A program made the position numbers and the translations under genes. From NCBI GenBank assembly GCA_041737835.1, contig JBGSQY010000024.1: DNA of 64,000 bases, one strand, 5' to 3'. This document shows positions 1-8,445 of the stretch, piece by piece. The notes under the pieces were generated by a model. The model was not told where the DNA came from. It saw nothing but the letters and a program-made list of their open reading frames with translations, and made no database searches. The DNA comes from Bythopirellula sp041737835. GTDB lineage: Bacteria; Planctomycetota; Planctomycetia; Pirellulales; Lacipirellulaceae. Position 1 is the stretch's first letter; each line of letters starts with the position of its first letter.

Positions 1-2
1 AA

Positions 3-1109
3 CAGATCGACGAGCACAAAATCGCTGGGGGGATCGTGCTCATCGCCAAGAACGGCAAGCTGGTCTTCCAAGAACCCTACGGCGTAATGGACCTCGAAAC
101 AAAAAAGCCCATTGCTCCCGACACGATCTTTCGCATCTACTCGATGAGCAAAGCCATCACGTCGGCCGCCGCGCTGATCTTGCACGATGAAGGCAAGCTC
201 GATCTTGATGCGCCCGTATCAAAATACCTGCCCGAATTTGCCGAGCTCCAAGTCTTCGACGGCGACAACGTCCGTCCCGTCGAGCGTGAGATGACCGTAA
301 AACAGCTCTTCACGCACACCTCGGGGATCGTCTACGGCGCACCAGGGGGTAGTCCCACGGAAAGCTTGTTCGAAGTCACCGACGCGCTCGATTTCAATTC
401 CGACCTGGAGTTGATGACCAAAAAACTTGGCCAGATCCCACTGCCTTTTGAACCGGGTACCAAATGGCAGTACGGAGCGGGGATCGACGTGCTCGGTCGC
501 GTTGTGGAAGTGGCTTCCGGACAGCCGCTCGATGAATTTTTTGAGGAGCGGATCTTCAAACCCTTGGGAATAACCGACACCGGGTTCTATGTCCCAGAGG
601 ACAAACGCGAACGCTTCGCCACGAATTACTATGCCGACGGCAAGGGCCGCATGATTATTAAAGACGATCCCCAACGGAGCGGCTACCTTCACAAGCCCGG
701 GCTCTTGTCCGGAGGTGGCGGCCTCGTGGGAACGGCTTCCGACTACATGCGGTTCCTGATGATGATTGCCGGCGACGGCGAATTCCACGGCCAGCGAATC
801 CTCAAACCCGAAACGGTCGAACTCATGCGGACCGACCAAGTCCCCAAGCTCGCCGGTTGGGTCAAATTTGGCGAAGAAGAACGCACGGGAGTCGGCTACG
901 GCTTGGGCTTCTCGGTGACGACTGAAGCTCACAAATCGAACGCCCACGCCAAGAAAAATGAATACGGCTGGGGCGGCGCGGCGAGCACCCACTATTGGCT
1001 CTCCCCCGATGATGACCTCATCGTGGTGACGATGGAACAGCGCGTGCCGTATTCCCCGGAGACGGAGGAGAAACTCAAACCGGTGATTTATGGGGCGGTG
1101 GAAGAGTAG
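3..1109 (+). CDS. Class C beta-lactamase-family serine hydrolase (5'-truncated by window edge)
   Basis: This is a serine hydrolase of the beta-lactamase/DD-peptidase fold (esterase-like class C family). The reading frame is open from base 3, so the start lies upstream of the window; the GTG at 36 lies inside the conserved strand (GGIVLIAKNGKLVF) and is not the start. The S-M-S-K motif (SxxK nucleophile and general base, about 141-152) is followed by an HTSG motif and a W-Q-Y-G-A-G segment in the place of YxN. The C-terminal end has a G-W-G-G-A and H-Y-W-L-S-P segment typical of the family. The gene is convergent with miaA. Substrate unknown; many planctomycete paralogues are secreted esterases or peptidases, but the export signal, if any, is outside the window. 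Confidence 0.88.
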   Translation, partial: QIDEHKIAGGIVLIAKNGKLVFQEPYGVMDLETKKPIAPDTIFRIYSMSKAITSAAALILHDEGKLDLDAPVSKYLPEFAELQVFDGDNVRPVEREMTVKQLFTHTSGIVYGAPGGSPTESLFEVTDALDFNSDLELMTKKLGQIPLPFEPGTKWQYGAGIDVLGRVVEVASGQPLDEFFEERIFKPLGITDTGFYVPEDKRERFATNYYADGKGRMIIKDDPQRSGYLHKPGLLSGGGGLVGTASDYMRFLMMIAGDGEFHGQRILKPETVELMRTDQVPKLAGWVKFGEEERTGVGYGLGFSVTTEAHKSNAHAKKNEYGWGGAASTHYWLSPDDDLIVVTMEQRVPYSPETEEKLKPVIYGAVEE

Positions 1110-1131
1110 ATACGTACGATTTATTTCAAGT

Positions 1132-1210
1132 GTTAGCCGGCAGTGTCCCACTGCCGATAGTTCCTATTGCGGCACAACCACTACTCGGCATCGGGACGAT
1201 ACCGGCTAAC
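1132..1210. repeat. Palindromic element between convergent genes
   Basis: The outer arms GTTAGCCGG (1132-1140) and CCGGCTAAC (1202-1210) are perfect reverse complements. An inner hairpin GGCAGTG/tcc/CACTGCC lies at 1139-1155. The right arm contains the miaA stop codon (1206-1208). It may act as a bidirectional terminator or be a small repetitive palindromic element; there is no clear T-tract. Confidence 0.6.
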
Positions 1211-2135
1211 GAGTGCCGATGTCGCTGGCAATCGCTTCCGCGTTTACTTCCCCCGTGATATCCACAAACCGGCATTCGCACAAACTGCGGAACCAAGTTC
1301 CCTGCCGTTTCGCAAATCGCCGTGTGCGGGTTTTGATCTTCGCCACCATCGCATCGTAATCGCCGCCGCTGAGGTACTCGATCACTTCCTGGTATCCCAC
1401 GGCTTGGCTTGCCGTGCGGCCGAGTTGTTTACCCTCGGCGACGAGTTGCTTGACTTCATCAACCAGCCCGCGCTCGAACATTTGCTCCACACGGGCGTTG
1501 ATCCGTTCATGCTGTTCTTCCCGTGGTCGACGCAGGACGAAGACTTTGCAATTCTCGGCCGGCGTTCCTTCTTCAAAGTGCATTTGCTGGTGACTGATCG
1601 GCGACCCCGTCGTGCGGAAGACTTCGAGGGCGCGAATCAAACGCCGTGTGTCGTTGGGGTGGATCTGCGACGCGGCCAGCGGATCAAGTTGCTCCAGCCG
1701 TTCGTAAAGCGCCGCGTTGCCCACTTCTGCGACCTCAGCGGCAATTTCTTCACGCATCTGCCAATCGGCGGGGGGCCCTGACGACATTCCGCGCAGTAAG
1801 GCTTTGAGGTAAAGCGGTGTACCTCCCACGAACAAGACTTCGTGGCCACGCCCCTTAATCTCAGCAATGGCGGCGTGTGCAGCATCCAGATAGCGCTCGA
1901 TGCTGAATTCTTCGTCGGGGTCGACGATGTCAATCAGATGGTGCGGCACCTGGGCCTGCTCGTCGTTGGTCGGCTTGGCCGTGCCGATATCCATCCCGCG
2001 ATAGATCGCCATCGAATCAAGCGAGATAATTTCGGCACCGAGTCGACGAGCCAACGCCAAACCGACCTGCGACTTACCGACGGCGGTGGCCCCGGTGAGA
2101 AACCAACAATCGAGAGTGGGCTGAGCTTCGTTCAC
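1206..2135 (-). CDS. miaA: tRNA dimethylallyltransferase MiaA
   Basis: MiaA transfers the dimethylallyl group from DMAPP to N6 of A37 in tRNAs that read UNN codons; it is cytoplasmic. The 309-aa length is usual for the family. The N-terminus has a P-loop (GATAVGKS, residues about 15-22), followed by the D-S-M-A-I-Y-R-G-M-D-I-G-T-A-K-P block that binds substrate and tRNA, a central HHLID motif and a C-terminal R-T-R-R-F-A-K-R-Q segment followed by W-F. The ATG at 2135 gives the usual short leader before the P-loop. It is divergent from hisE, 154 bp away. Confidence 0.97.
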   Translation of the reverse strand: MNEAQPTLDCWFLTGATAVGKSQVGLALARRLGAEIISLDSMAIYRGMDIGTAKPTNDEQAQVPHHLIDIVDPDEEFSIERYLDAAHAAIAEIKGRGHEVLFVGGTPLYLKALLRGMSSGPPADWQMREEIAAEVAEVGNAALYERLEQLDPLAASQIHPNDTRRLIRALEVFRTTGSPISHQQMHFEEGTPAENCKVFVLRRPREEQHERINARVEQMFERGLVDEVKQLVAEGKQLGRTASQAVGYQEVIEYLSGGDYDAMVAKIKTRTRRFAKRQGTWFRSLCECRFVDITGEVNAEAIASDIGTR

Positions 2136-2289
2136 TAGTTTCTCCGACCTTCTTCAACAAATCAGGGAGCTTACGCACCCCGCTCGCCCTAGCGATTGCC
2201 ACACTGTAAATCCCTGCCTAAACTGGAGGATTACCTCGCCCTTACCAGCCCATTGTGATAAGTGAACCTTCGCAAGGGAAGCCACACTT

Positions 2290-2625
2290 ATGTCCGATCA
2301 CCCACGCACACTCGACTTGCTCGAACAAACGATCGTCGCGCGCAAAGGGGCTTCGGGCGAAACATCGTACACGGCCAAGCTGCTGGCCGGCGGTGCGAAC
2401 AAGATCGGTGGTAAGATTATTGAAGAAGCGGCCGAGGTTGTCGAAGCGGCGAGCGAAGAGGGTGAGGAAGGCCGACAACACACCATCCGTGAGGCAGGCG
2501 ATGTGATTTACCACTTGATGGTGCTGCTCGCCAGCCGCGACATAGAACTCGCCGAAGTGGAAGCCGAACTCGCTCGCCGATTCGGTGTCTCGGGTTTAGA
2601 AGAAAAAGCCAACAGAAATACTTAG
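2290..2625 (+). CDS. hisE: Phosphoribosyl-ATP pyrophosphatase HisE
   Basis: HisE hydrolyses phosphoribosyl-ATP to phosphoribosyl-AMP and pyrophosphate, the second step of histidine synthesis. The 111-aa protein is a single-domain MazG-like all-alpha enzyme. The metal-binding helix E-E-A-A-E-V-V-E-A and the G-D-V-I-Y-H-L segment are present, preceded by S-Y-T-A-K-L and K-I-G-G-K. It stands alone, not fused to HisI. It lies 86 bp upstream of hisG, consistent with one transcript, and the gap holds short direct and inverted repeats. Start is the ATG at 2290. Confidence 0.96.
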   Translation: MSDHPRTLDLLEQTIVARKGASGETSYTAKLLAGGANKIGGKIIEEAAEVVEAASEEGEEGRQHTIREAGDVIYHLMVLLASRDIELAEVEAELARRFGVSGLEEKANRNT

Positions 2626-2629
2626 CCGC

Positions 2630-2706
2630 TGATGAACGCTAATAGACGCTGATAAAAGAATATCAGCATTTTTTCATTTAGCGTTTATCAGCGTGAATTA
2701 GCGGTT
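2630..2706. repeat. Short repeat cluster between hisE and hisG
   Basis: Three near-identical units of 10-11 bp (CGCTGATGAA, CGCTAATAGA, CGCTGATAAA) run across about 2632-2661. Reverse-complement versions (TTTATCAGCGT, TTAGCGG) follow at about 2683-2706, so the 86-bp gap can fold into a long imperfect hairpin. No separate promoter is evident. It could act as an intercistronic mRNA hairpin or be a short mobile repeat. Confidence 0.6.
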
Positions 2707-2711
2707 TAGTT

Positions 2712-3566
2712 ATGACTGAAAATTTACGTATCGGTGTTCCCAGCAAAGGCCGTTTGGCTGAAGTCTCGACGGCGTTGCTTCTTGAAGCGGGGCTACGCTT
2801 TCGCCGACAGGATCGCAGCTTGTTCGCGCGCGTCAAGGAAATGCCGATCGACATTACTTTCCTGCGGACCGACGACATCCCCGTGCTCTGCGCCGAAGGG
2901 GCTATCGATTTGGGCATCACCGGTGCTGATCTGGTAGCCGAAAGTGGCGTTGAGTTGGTGGAACGACTCAACCTGGGCGTCGGCAACTGTCGCTTGGCCG
3001 TCTGCGTGCCGGAAGATGGCGCGATCAAAACGCCGACGGATCTTGCCAATCAACGTGTAGCGACCAGCTTTCCCAACGTCACCAAGGGCTATCTCGCCAA
3101 GTTTGGGGTCACCGCCCACACGGTCAAGCTGACCGGCTCAGTGGAAGTGATGATCGCCTTAGGCATTGCCGACGCAATTGTCGATCTCGTGGAAACCGGC
3201 AGCACGCTCGCCGCCAATCGTTTGCGAATTCTCGACGAAATCGGCACGTACGAAACAGTGCTGATTCAGAATCCCAAAACCGCACACCAGGCACTGTGCG
3301 ACCGCGTTGTGCGACGCCTCGAAGGTGTGGTCATCGCCCGGGCGTATTCTCTGCTGGAATACAATGTCCCCGCCGCCAAGCTGGCCGACGCCGAAAAGAT
3401 CACGCCGGGTTACAATTCCCCGACGGTCAACCAACTCGAAGATAAGAATTGGTGCGCCGTACGAGCGATGGTCAAACGCAACGAAGTGATCGGCATCATG
3501 GAACAGCTCGAATCACTCGGCGCCACGGCGATTTTGGAGACATCCATTGCGAATTGCCGGCTGTAG
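2712..3566 (+). CDS. hisG: ATP phosphoribosyltransferase HisG, long form
   Basis: HisG condenses ATP with PRPP to give phosphoribosyl-ATP, the first and feedback-controlled step of histidine synthesis. The N-terminal catalytic part begins R-I-G-V-P-S-K-G-R-L, and a D-L-V-E-T-G-S-T-L PRPP-binding loop sits near residues 157-165. At 284 aa this is the long, hexameric type with a C-terminal ACT-like regulatory domain, here ending E-T-S-I-A-N-C-R-L, so it should not need HisZ. Start ATG at 2712. It follows hisE on the same strand; the other his genes are not in the window. Confidence 0.97.
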   Translation: MTENLRIGVPSKGRLAEVSTALLLEAGLRFRRQDRSLFARVKEMPIDITFLRTDDIPVLCAEGAIDLGITGADLVAESGVELVERLNLGVGNCRLAVCVPEDGAIKTPTDLANQRVATSFPNVTKGYLAKFGVTAHTVKLTGSVEVMIALGIADAIVDLVETGSTLAANRLRILDEIGTYETVLIQNPKTAHQALCDRVVRRLEGVVIARAYSLLEYNVPAAKLADAEKITPGYNSPTVNQLEDKNWCAVRAMVKRNEVIGIMEQLESLGATAILETSIANCRL

Positions 3567-3567
3567 C

Positions 3568-3607
3568 CGCTTGCGGCTTAGCGCTAAACACCGCTAAGCC
3601 GCAAGCG
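3568..3607. terminator. 16-bp perfect hairpin between convergent genes
   Basis: CGCTTGCGGCTTAGCG (3568-3583) is an exact reverse complement of 3592-3607, with an 8-nt loop. It starts 1 nt after the hisG stop and ends just before the stop of the convergent MEMO gene, so it can serve as a bidirectional terminator. There is no T-run. The sequence may belong to a dispersed palindrome family. Confidence 0.65.
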
Positions 3608-3609
3608 CA

Positions 3610-4902
3610 TCACTCATAAAACGCCACGCTCGCAAAACTCACGCACGACGTGCGATCCCCGGCCACGGCTTGGTCATATTTCAGTAGCTCGCCACGTTTG
3701 GGCTTAACTGTTTCCAAGAGCGTGTACATCGGTGCGAGCCCGCAGATGCGATTGGCATCCCCTTGTTCGGATACGTGCTCAAACCAAGCTTGCGCGTCGC
3801 CCGCACACGCTTTGACCAACAAATTTTGATCGTCGGTCCACTGAATCTTGAGACGCTCGTCATCCAATAACTCGGGATCACCAAACTGCTGCCCGATGTG
3901 GGCCATGTCGACGCCGCCGACGAAACAAACGTCTTCGCCCGTCGCAGTCGCTGTCTCACGAAGCGCTTCGATAAACTCCGCCACGACGGGCGATTCCTTG
4001 GGCAATTTGCCATGTTGCACAAAGGGATGAAACGAGCCCACCAGAATCGGCACGATCTTATAGTCCCGCCGTCCACCGAGCACATATTGCAGCATGAGAG
4101 CTTGAAACTCGATGGAGTGCTCATGCCGATGGGGCAGTTCGTCGCGAAAAATCTTGTCGGGATTGCCCAACCGCTTGGCCAAATCGTCAATAAACTGGCG
4201 GTCCGTCACGGCCGTGCCCAACGGCGTGTCAAAATCTTTTTGCGAAACGCTGTAAAAACTCTTTAGCGGTGTGTGGGCCGTTCCCAAAATCACAAACAAT
4301 TTGGCAGGCGAGTCGGTCACAACGCGGTCATAAGCCCACGCAAAACTAGAACCGCCGCGATGGAAATCAATGTGAGGGCTCATCACGCCACAGAGTTTTG
4401 ACTCAACCGACAATCCCCCTCTTCGGTATTCCGAGGAGGGGCTAGGGGAGGAGCCTTTGAGACCTTCCCACGGCAACAATCCCGGCCCACCCTCACGGGT
4501 GAAGAGATCACCGAGCTGTGCTTTCAAACCCGCGGGTTCACCGAAATATGCACCCCCCGCATGCGCGGCGGGTCGTACGTCAAGTTCGAGATAATCTTCC
4601 TCGGAGCGCATCTCGTAAGTAGCGAACCGCAAGCTGTCGAGAAAATACAATTCATCCAGCTGCGCGACCAGTTTCTCGATTTCGGCCACGTCGATTCTCT
4701 GCTCAACAGTCCGCTGAAACTCCGCCCGGATTTCGTCATGGGTTCGCCGCCCATTCATCAACGACACCAAAATCGCTGCCGCGGGTGGCAGCACGACCGT
4801 TTTGGCCAAGCCACTCGGATCACGTAGCACGTAGTCGCCGTCCGACCCATGCGGAAACATTTCAAGTGGACGAATGCGGGGCTTGGCGGGAATAGCATTC
4901 AC
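3610..4902 (-). CDS. MEMO1/AmmeMemoRadiSam system protein B with N-terminal PqqD-like domain
   Basis: This 430-aa protein has a C-terminal MEMO domain (about residues 110-430) with S-P-H-I-D-F-H-R-G-G, L-G-T-A-H, H-R-H-E-H-S-I-E-F-Q and G-G-V-D-M-A-H-I-G motifs. The histidines match the putative metal-binding pocket of the MEMO/extradiol-dioxygenase fold. Residues about 20-95 resemble a PqqD-like winged-helix domain (my inference). Members usually occur with an AMMECR1-like protein and a radical SAM protein; neither is in the window. Residues about 145-168 are a low-complexity insert rich in P, S and G that matches a DNA palindrome (4416-4441). The biochemical role is unknown. The gene lies 6 bp downstream of the YjbQ gene, so the two are probably co-transcribed. 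Confidence 0.88.
   Translation of the reverse strand: MNAIPAKPRIRPLEMFPHGSDGDYVLRDPSGLAKTVVLPPAAAILVSLMNGRRTHDEIRAEFQRTVEQRIDVAEIEKLVAQLDELYFLDSLRFATYEMRSEEDYLELDVRPAAHAGGAYFGEPAGLKAQLGDLFTREGGPGLLPWEGLKGSSPSPSSEYRRGGLSVESKLCGVMSPHIDFHRGGSSFAWAYDRVVTDSPAKLFVILGTAHTPLKSFYSVSQKDFDTPLGTAVTDRQFIDDLAKRLGNPDKIFRDELPHRHEHSIEFQALMLQYVLGGRRDYKIVPILVGSFHPFVQHGKLPKESPVVAEFIEALRETATATGEDVCFVGGVDMAHIGQQFGDPELLDDERLKIQWTDDQNLLVKACAGDAQAWFEHVSEQGDANRICGLAPMYTLLETVKPKRGELLKYDQAVAGDRTSCVSFASVAFYE
4416..4441. repeat. Palindromic element inserted in frame in the MEMO gene
   Basis: CCCCTCTTCGG at 4416-4426 and CCGAGGAGGGG at 4431-4441 form a near-perfect stem around a TATT loop. It is followed by GCTAGGGGAGGAGCC. 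The block interrupts the MEMO protein between the N-terminal region and the first conserved His motif, keeps the frame open and adds roughly 25 low-complexity residues. Confidence 0.6.
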
Positions 4903-4908
4903 TGCGAA

Positions 4909-5331
<423 letters not shown>

Positions 5332-5467
5332 CGCCGACAGCTCCTCTAAACACCATTGTGCTTCAAAACGGAGAGACTGTCATCGGGGCGAATACGGGCG
5401 GTTCTAGAAGGGGGTTCGATGAAACCCTCAGGTTACCAACATGAGAATTGTCGTTGCCAGGAAAGCG

Positions 5468-5851
5468 TTAGCCTTCTTTATTACCAACGAAAGCAAAGAT
5501 GCCGCCGATCGCCGCGATGATTACGCCCACCCATTTCAGGGCATTGCCAGTGTTGGCCGGCCTATCACGGGCAGACTCGAATTCGGCATAAAGGGCGTCG
5601 TGCTCCTTCTTGACCTCTTCCAATTTCGCCTTGATCTCGGCGGGATTCTCGCCGCGCTGCATGCTCGGATTGGCCTGCGCTTCGGCCAACTTGAAGCCCA
5701 AACCTTTGAGTTGAGTTCCCAGTTCGGTGAGCTGAGTATTTTTTTCAGGTGACCAACCAGATTGCGGAGGGAAAAGAGTCCCCCATAGCAGCCCCATGAC
5801 TAATAGCAACACGCCTAAAATGACACAGGCAACGGGAATGATTGCTTTCAT
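5468..5851 (-). CDS. Small two-TM membrane protein with central coiled coil
   Basis: I do not recognise this 127-aa protein. An N-terminal hydrophobic helix (about residues 4-27) and a C-terminal one (about 105-121) flank a charged central region (about 36-95) rich in E, K, A and L, including A-E-I-K-A-K-L-E-E-V-K-K-E-H-D, which is a likely coiled coil. The stop of the DUF1559 gene lies only 18 bp upstream on the same strand, so the two are probably one transcript, and it may be an accessory membrane protein for the DUF1559 product. Function unknown. Confidence 0.75.
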   Translation of the reverse strand: MKAIIPVACVILGVLLLVMGLLWGTLFPPQSGWSPEKNTQLTELGTQLKGLGFKLAEAQANPSMQRGENPAEIKAKLEEVKKEHDALYAEFESARDRPANTGNALKWVGVIIAAIGGIFAFVGNKEG

Positions 5852-5869
5852 GGCGGCTTTTGATACTTC

Positions 5870-6955
5870 CTATTCTGTCAAAGTCAGGCCGTCATGAACA
5901 CAGGCCAAACTGCCATAAGTAACGGGATCGATATCGTTACCGATCCAACGGACGCTGCCGTCGACATGTGAATTATTCACGCCGCCTGGATGTTGGCTAC
6001 GGGCAGTGGCAATTGTTTCGCCAGTGGCTTTACAGGGCATCCTGTCCAATCGAGAGTTAATAGCTGTAGTGTTGGCGTCACAGACGAACAAGTCGTCAGC
6101 AAGATCTGCTCCGATCGAATTACGTTCCGAATTGGGCGTAAGGACATAATCTCTGTATGTAGGATTCGGTTGGTATTCAGGGGGTGTTGCTATCTGGCAA
6201 ATCCGAGTCAACACGTTAGCGCCGTGCATGTCGAGGGCGAGTATGTTGGCACCTGGCCAAGCCAGGGCCCACACTCCACGAACATCGAGGACATCGTCAC
6301 GGGTTCGCACTTCTGACAACATGAGCGAGTTACTGGTGCCATCGGTGATCCGAGCCAATGGATGCGGCTCATGAATTAAGGCGCCTCTCGCGAGAGGAGT
6401 ACATTCAATATGTTCAGGAGCCGTATAGGCGGCATAGTTTCCTTTTGCATAAGCCCGCGGGCCAGCAAACAGACCTTGTTGAAAAAACCGGCCACGCGCT
6501 TCATCGGAGGGACACAAAATAAAATCAATTTGCGCCGACTGGGGCCCTCGCGTAGTATCAGTCGCCGTTTCCTGGTTGGTTTGCGTCGAAACGTTGGCCT
6601 TCATATCAAATTGGTCATAAAGTTGGGCCTGTTCGATGAACGGCAAGATACGAACGATCCAACTAAGGCGTGTCACCATCACGCCTCCCATATTTCCTCC
6701 ATTCTGAATGTTACCTAGCGAAAGGCTTTTGCCATTGGTGGAAATCGCATCCATTGACTGAGGCAAGGCCTTGCGCTGATTCTCGTAGTTCAGAACAGCC
6801 AGCGCTAAGTTGTGAAGCTGACTTTGGCATTGGCTCCGCCTAGCTGCTTCGCGCGCCGCTTAGATAGCTGGTAGCAGCAACGCCACCAACACGCCAATGA
6901 TGGCGATCACCACTAACAGTTCAACCAACGTAAATCCACGGTTTACCTTCGGCAT
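5870..6955 (-). pseudogene. DUF1559 prepilin-like secreted protein, interrupted by an in-frame TAA
   Basis: The complete frame encodes a planctomycete DUF1559 protein. ATG at 6955 is preceded by GAAGGGG with 7-nt spacing. A type IV prepilin-like leader (R-G-F-T-L-V-E-L-L-V-V-I-A-I-I-G) is followed by L-L-L-P-A-I, then a TAA at 6860-6862, then A-A-R-E-A-A-R-R-S-Q-C-Q in the same frame. Family members have Q-A-A-R-E-A-A-R-R at this point, so TAA replaces CAA by one C-to-T change. The rest is intact to the C-terminal H-V-D-G-S-V-R-W-I motif, giving about 361 codons in total. As read, translation would stop after about 31 residues. This could be a pseudogene, an allelic nonsense mutation or a sequence error; a separate downstream start is unlikely because the remainder would lack the export signal. 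Confidence 0.85.
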
Positions 6956-7368
6956 ATGCCAACCCCTTCGGCGATTCGTCATTTCCATAGATTTGCCAAA
7001 CCTGTTTCGATTGAACCTATCCATAAATGAATTCTGCTTGAAATATAAGACTTTCACAATCCAAATAACGCGCAAGTTATTCTGCCCAGAGCGCAGGTCA
7101 AAGAGAATTTTCTGAGTTTGCGTTCCGGAGTGCCACGGGTGGCCCGCCGCTGCGGATTCAAAGCAACTTGTCCACCCGTGCTTCGAGGACACTGCTGGAC
7201 AAGCCAGCAGTGGCACCCAAGCTAACACGACAAAATTTGAATAGGCTCCATAACCCTTGCCCATTAACTCGATCAGTACGTCATTGGTCCTTCAAGCAAA
7301 ACAACAGGAACCTGTACAAGCCAAGTTCCTGTTGTCCCATGTTTAACTCAAATTCTACGAGGAACGCC
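6956..7368. other. 413-bp gap with a compound palindrome
   Basis: No supported gene. It holds the DUF1559 ribosome-binding site (about 6963-6969) and the compound palindrome at 7130-7216. The rest is unremarkable; I see no clear promoter. Confidence 0.55.
7130..7216. repeat. Compound palindromic element
   Basis: Outer arms GTGCCAC (7130-7136) and GTGGCAC (7210-7216) pair. Nested inside, CACGGGTGG (7134-7142) pairs with CCACCCGTG (7172-7180), and CACTGCTGG (7190-7198) pairs with CCAGCAGTG (7204-7212) around ACAAG. This multi-stem arrangement resembles REP or MITE-like noncoding elements more than a simple terminator. Confidence 0.65.
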
Positions 7369-8355
7369 TTAGTCTCGCTTACGGGCCAAACACGCGCTGG
7401 TCGCGCACAAGACAACGAGCGCTACACCACTCGGCTCGGGGACGGTCACAACGGACACATTGTCAACTAAACCAAACAGGAGCGAGCGGACATCTGCAAT
7501 AGTTGAAGCTGTATTGTTAATGTCAGACTGCCCTAGAAAAAAATTGCTGCCACCAAGGGGATTCGCCAGGACAGATGCATCAACGGTTCCCAGCAAAACT
7601 CCGTCCATTGTCCATGAAACACTATTGCCAAGTTTTTTTATGATCACATCACGCCAAGCAAAGCCAGTTGCTCCTACAACTGTGCTGCCTGTTTGCGAAG
7701 CGAATAAAGCTGCCTGAGCTGCCGGCGGCGAATCACCACCAAATCCGGCATAATATATGTGGGGATGATTTCTTGAGTCATCAGCTTCGGGGTCGACGAT
7801 GGCGGAAGCAGCATACAGTGCGCTGCCATTAGGTGCCAAAGGTCCATTGGGATAGATCACATAGTCCGTGCTAGCTCCTGCTTCACCCGTTGTACCAAAG
7901 ACAATGCTGTCTCGGGAATTAAACCACTGGGCAGACGTCCCTGCAGTGCCCCAACCATAGGTTGTGAGTTGCGTTGATCCGCTACCACCCGCTGGCAAAG
8001 GACCGGGAGCGTTCAGCCAAACACTCATGCGTATTCTAAAATCTCCCGTTAGCGACAAACCAATCGGCGAGACGCTCACACCGCCATTGGTTTCGGTAGC
8101 ATTATTGGCATTGAGATAATTTGCTTCGAGCTTAAGTCCGCGAGTAGTCCCACCCGAGCCAGGGGCCGAGGGAATTCCTACGGCACTGTAATCGTAGGAA
8201 AACGTGGCAGCATGATTGCCAGTGGAGACATTGACGTTATATCCGGCACTCGTGTCGGTCTCGAAATCATCGCTAAACAGGATCGTGGCCGATGCCCTGC
8301 TACTGAGGGTACTAGCCACCAACACGGCGACTAGGATCCCAAAATTTCGCTTCAT
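7369..8355 (-). CDS. PEP-CTERM sorting-domain protein, possible concanavalin-like fold
   Basis: A 328-aa secreted protein. The N-terminal signal peptide (M-K-R-N-F-G-I-L-V-A-V-L-V-A-S-T-L-S-S-R-A-S-A) is followed by a Ser/Gly/Asn-rich beta-type domain beginning I-L-F-S-D-D-F-E-T-D, a start often seen in LamG/concanavalin-like modules. The C-terminus has V-P-E-P, a hydrophobic helix and a basic tail ARKRD: a PEP-CTERM signal processed by an exosortase in other bacteria. AAGGA lies 8 nt before the ATG at 8355. No catalytic residues are evident. No exosortase gene is in the window. Confidence 0.85.
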   Translation of the reverse strand: MKRNFGILVAVLVASTLSSRASATILFSDDFETDTSAGYNVNVSTGNHAATFSYDYSAVGIPSAPGSGGTTRGLKLEANYLNANNATETNGGVSVSPIGLSLTGDFRIRMSVWLNAPGPLPAGGSGSTQLTTYGWGTAGTSAQWFNSRDSIVFGTTGEAGASTDYVIYPNGPLAPNGSALYAASAIVDPEADDSRNHPHIYYAGFGGDSPPAAQAALFASQTGSTVVGATGFAWRDVIIKKLGNSVSWTMDGVLLGTVDASVLANPLGGSNFFLGQSDINNTASTIADVRSLLFGLVDNVSVVTVPEPSGVALVVLCATSACLARKRD

Positions 8356-8445
8356 GAGCTTGTCCTTTCTTCGATTGTCAACTGATGCACACCAAGGATT
8401 GGTAATTACAACCGCCCATTCTTGCTCAACTCTGAATTCTCTTCG

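Noticed and set aside
219..1151. 310-aa open frame on the minus strand
   Set aside because: It is the shadow of the beta-lactamase-family gene and overlaps its catalytic region; no motif is recognisable.
6860..7264. 134-aa ORF with a prepilin leader as a separate gene
   Set aside because: Only its last 31 codons are gene-like. They continue in the same frame beyond the TAA as DUF1559, so it is the 5' end of the interrupted gene; the upstream part is noncoding.
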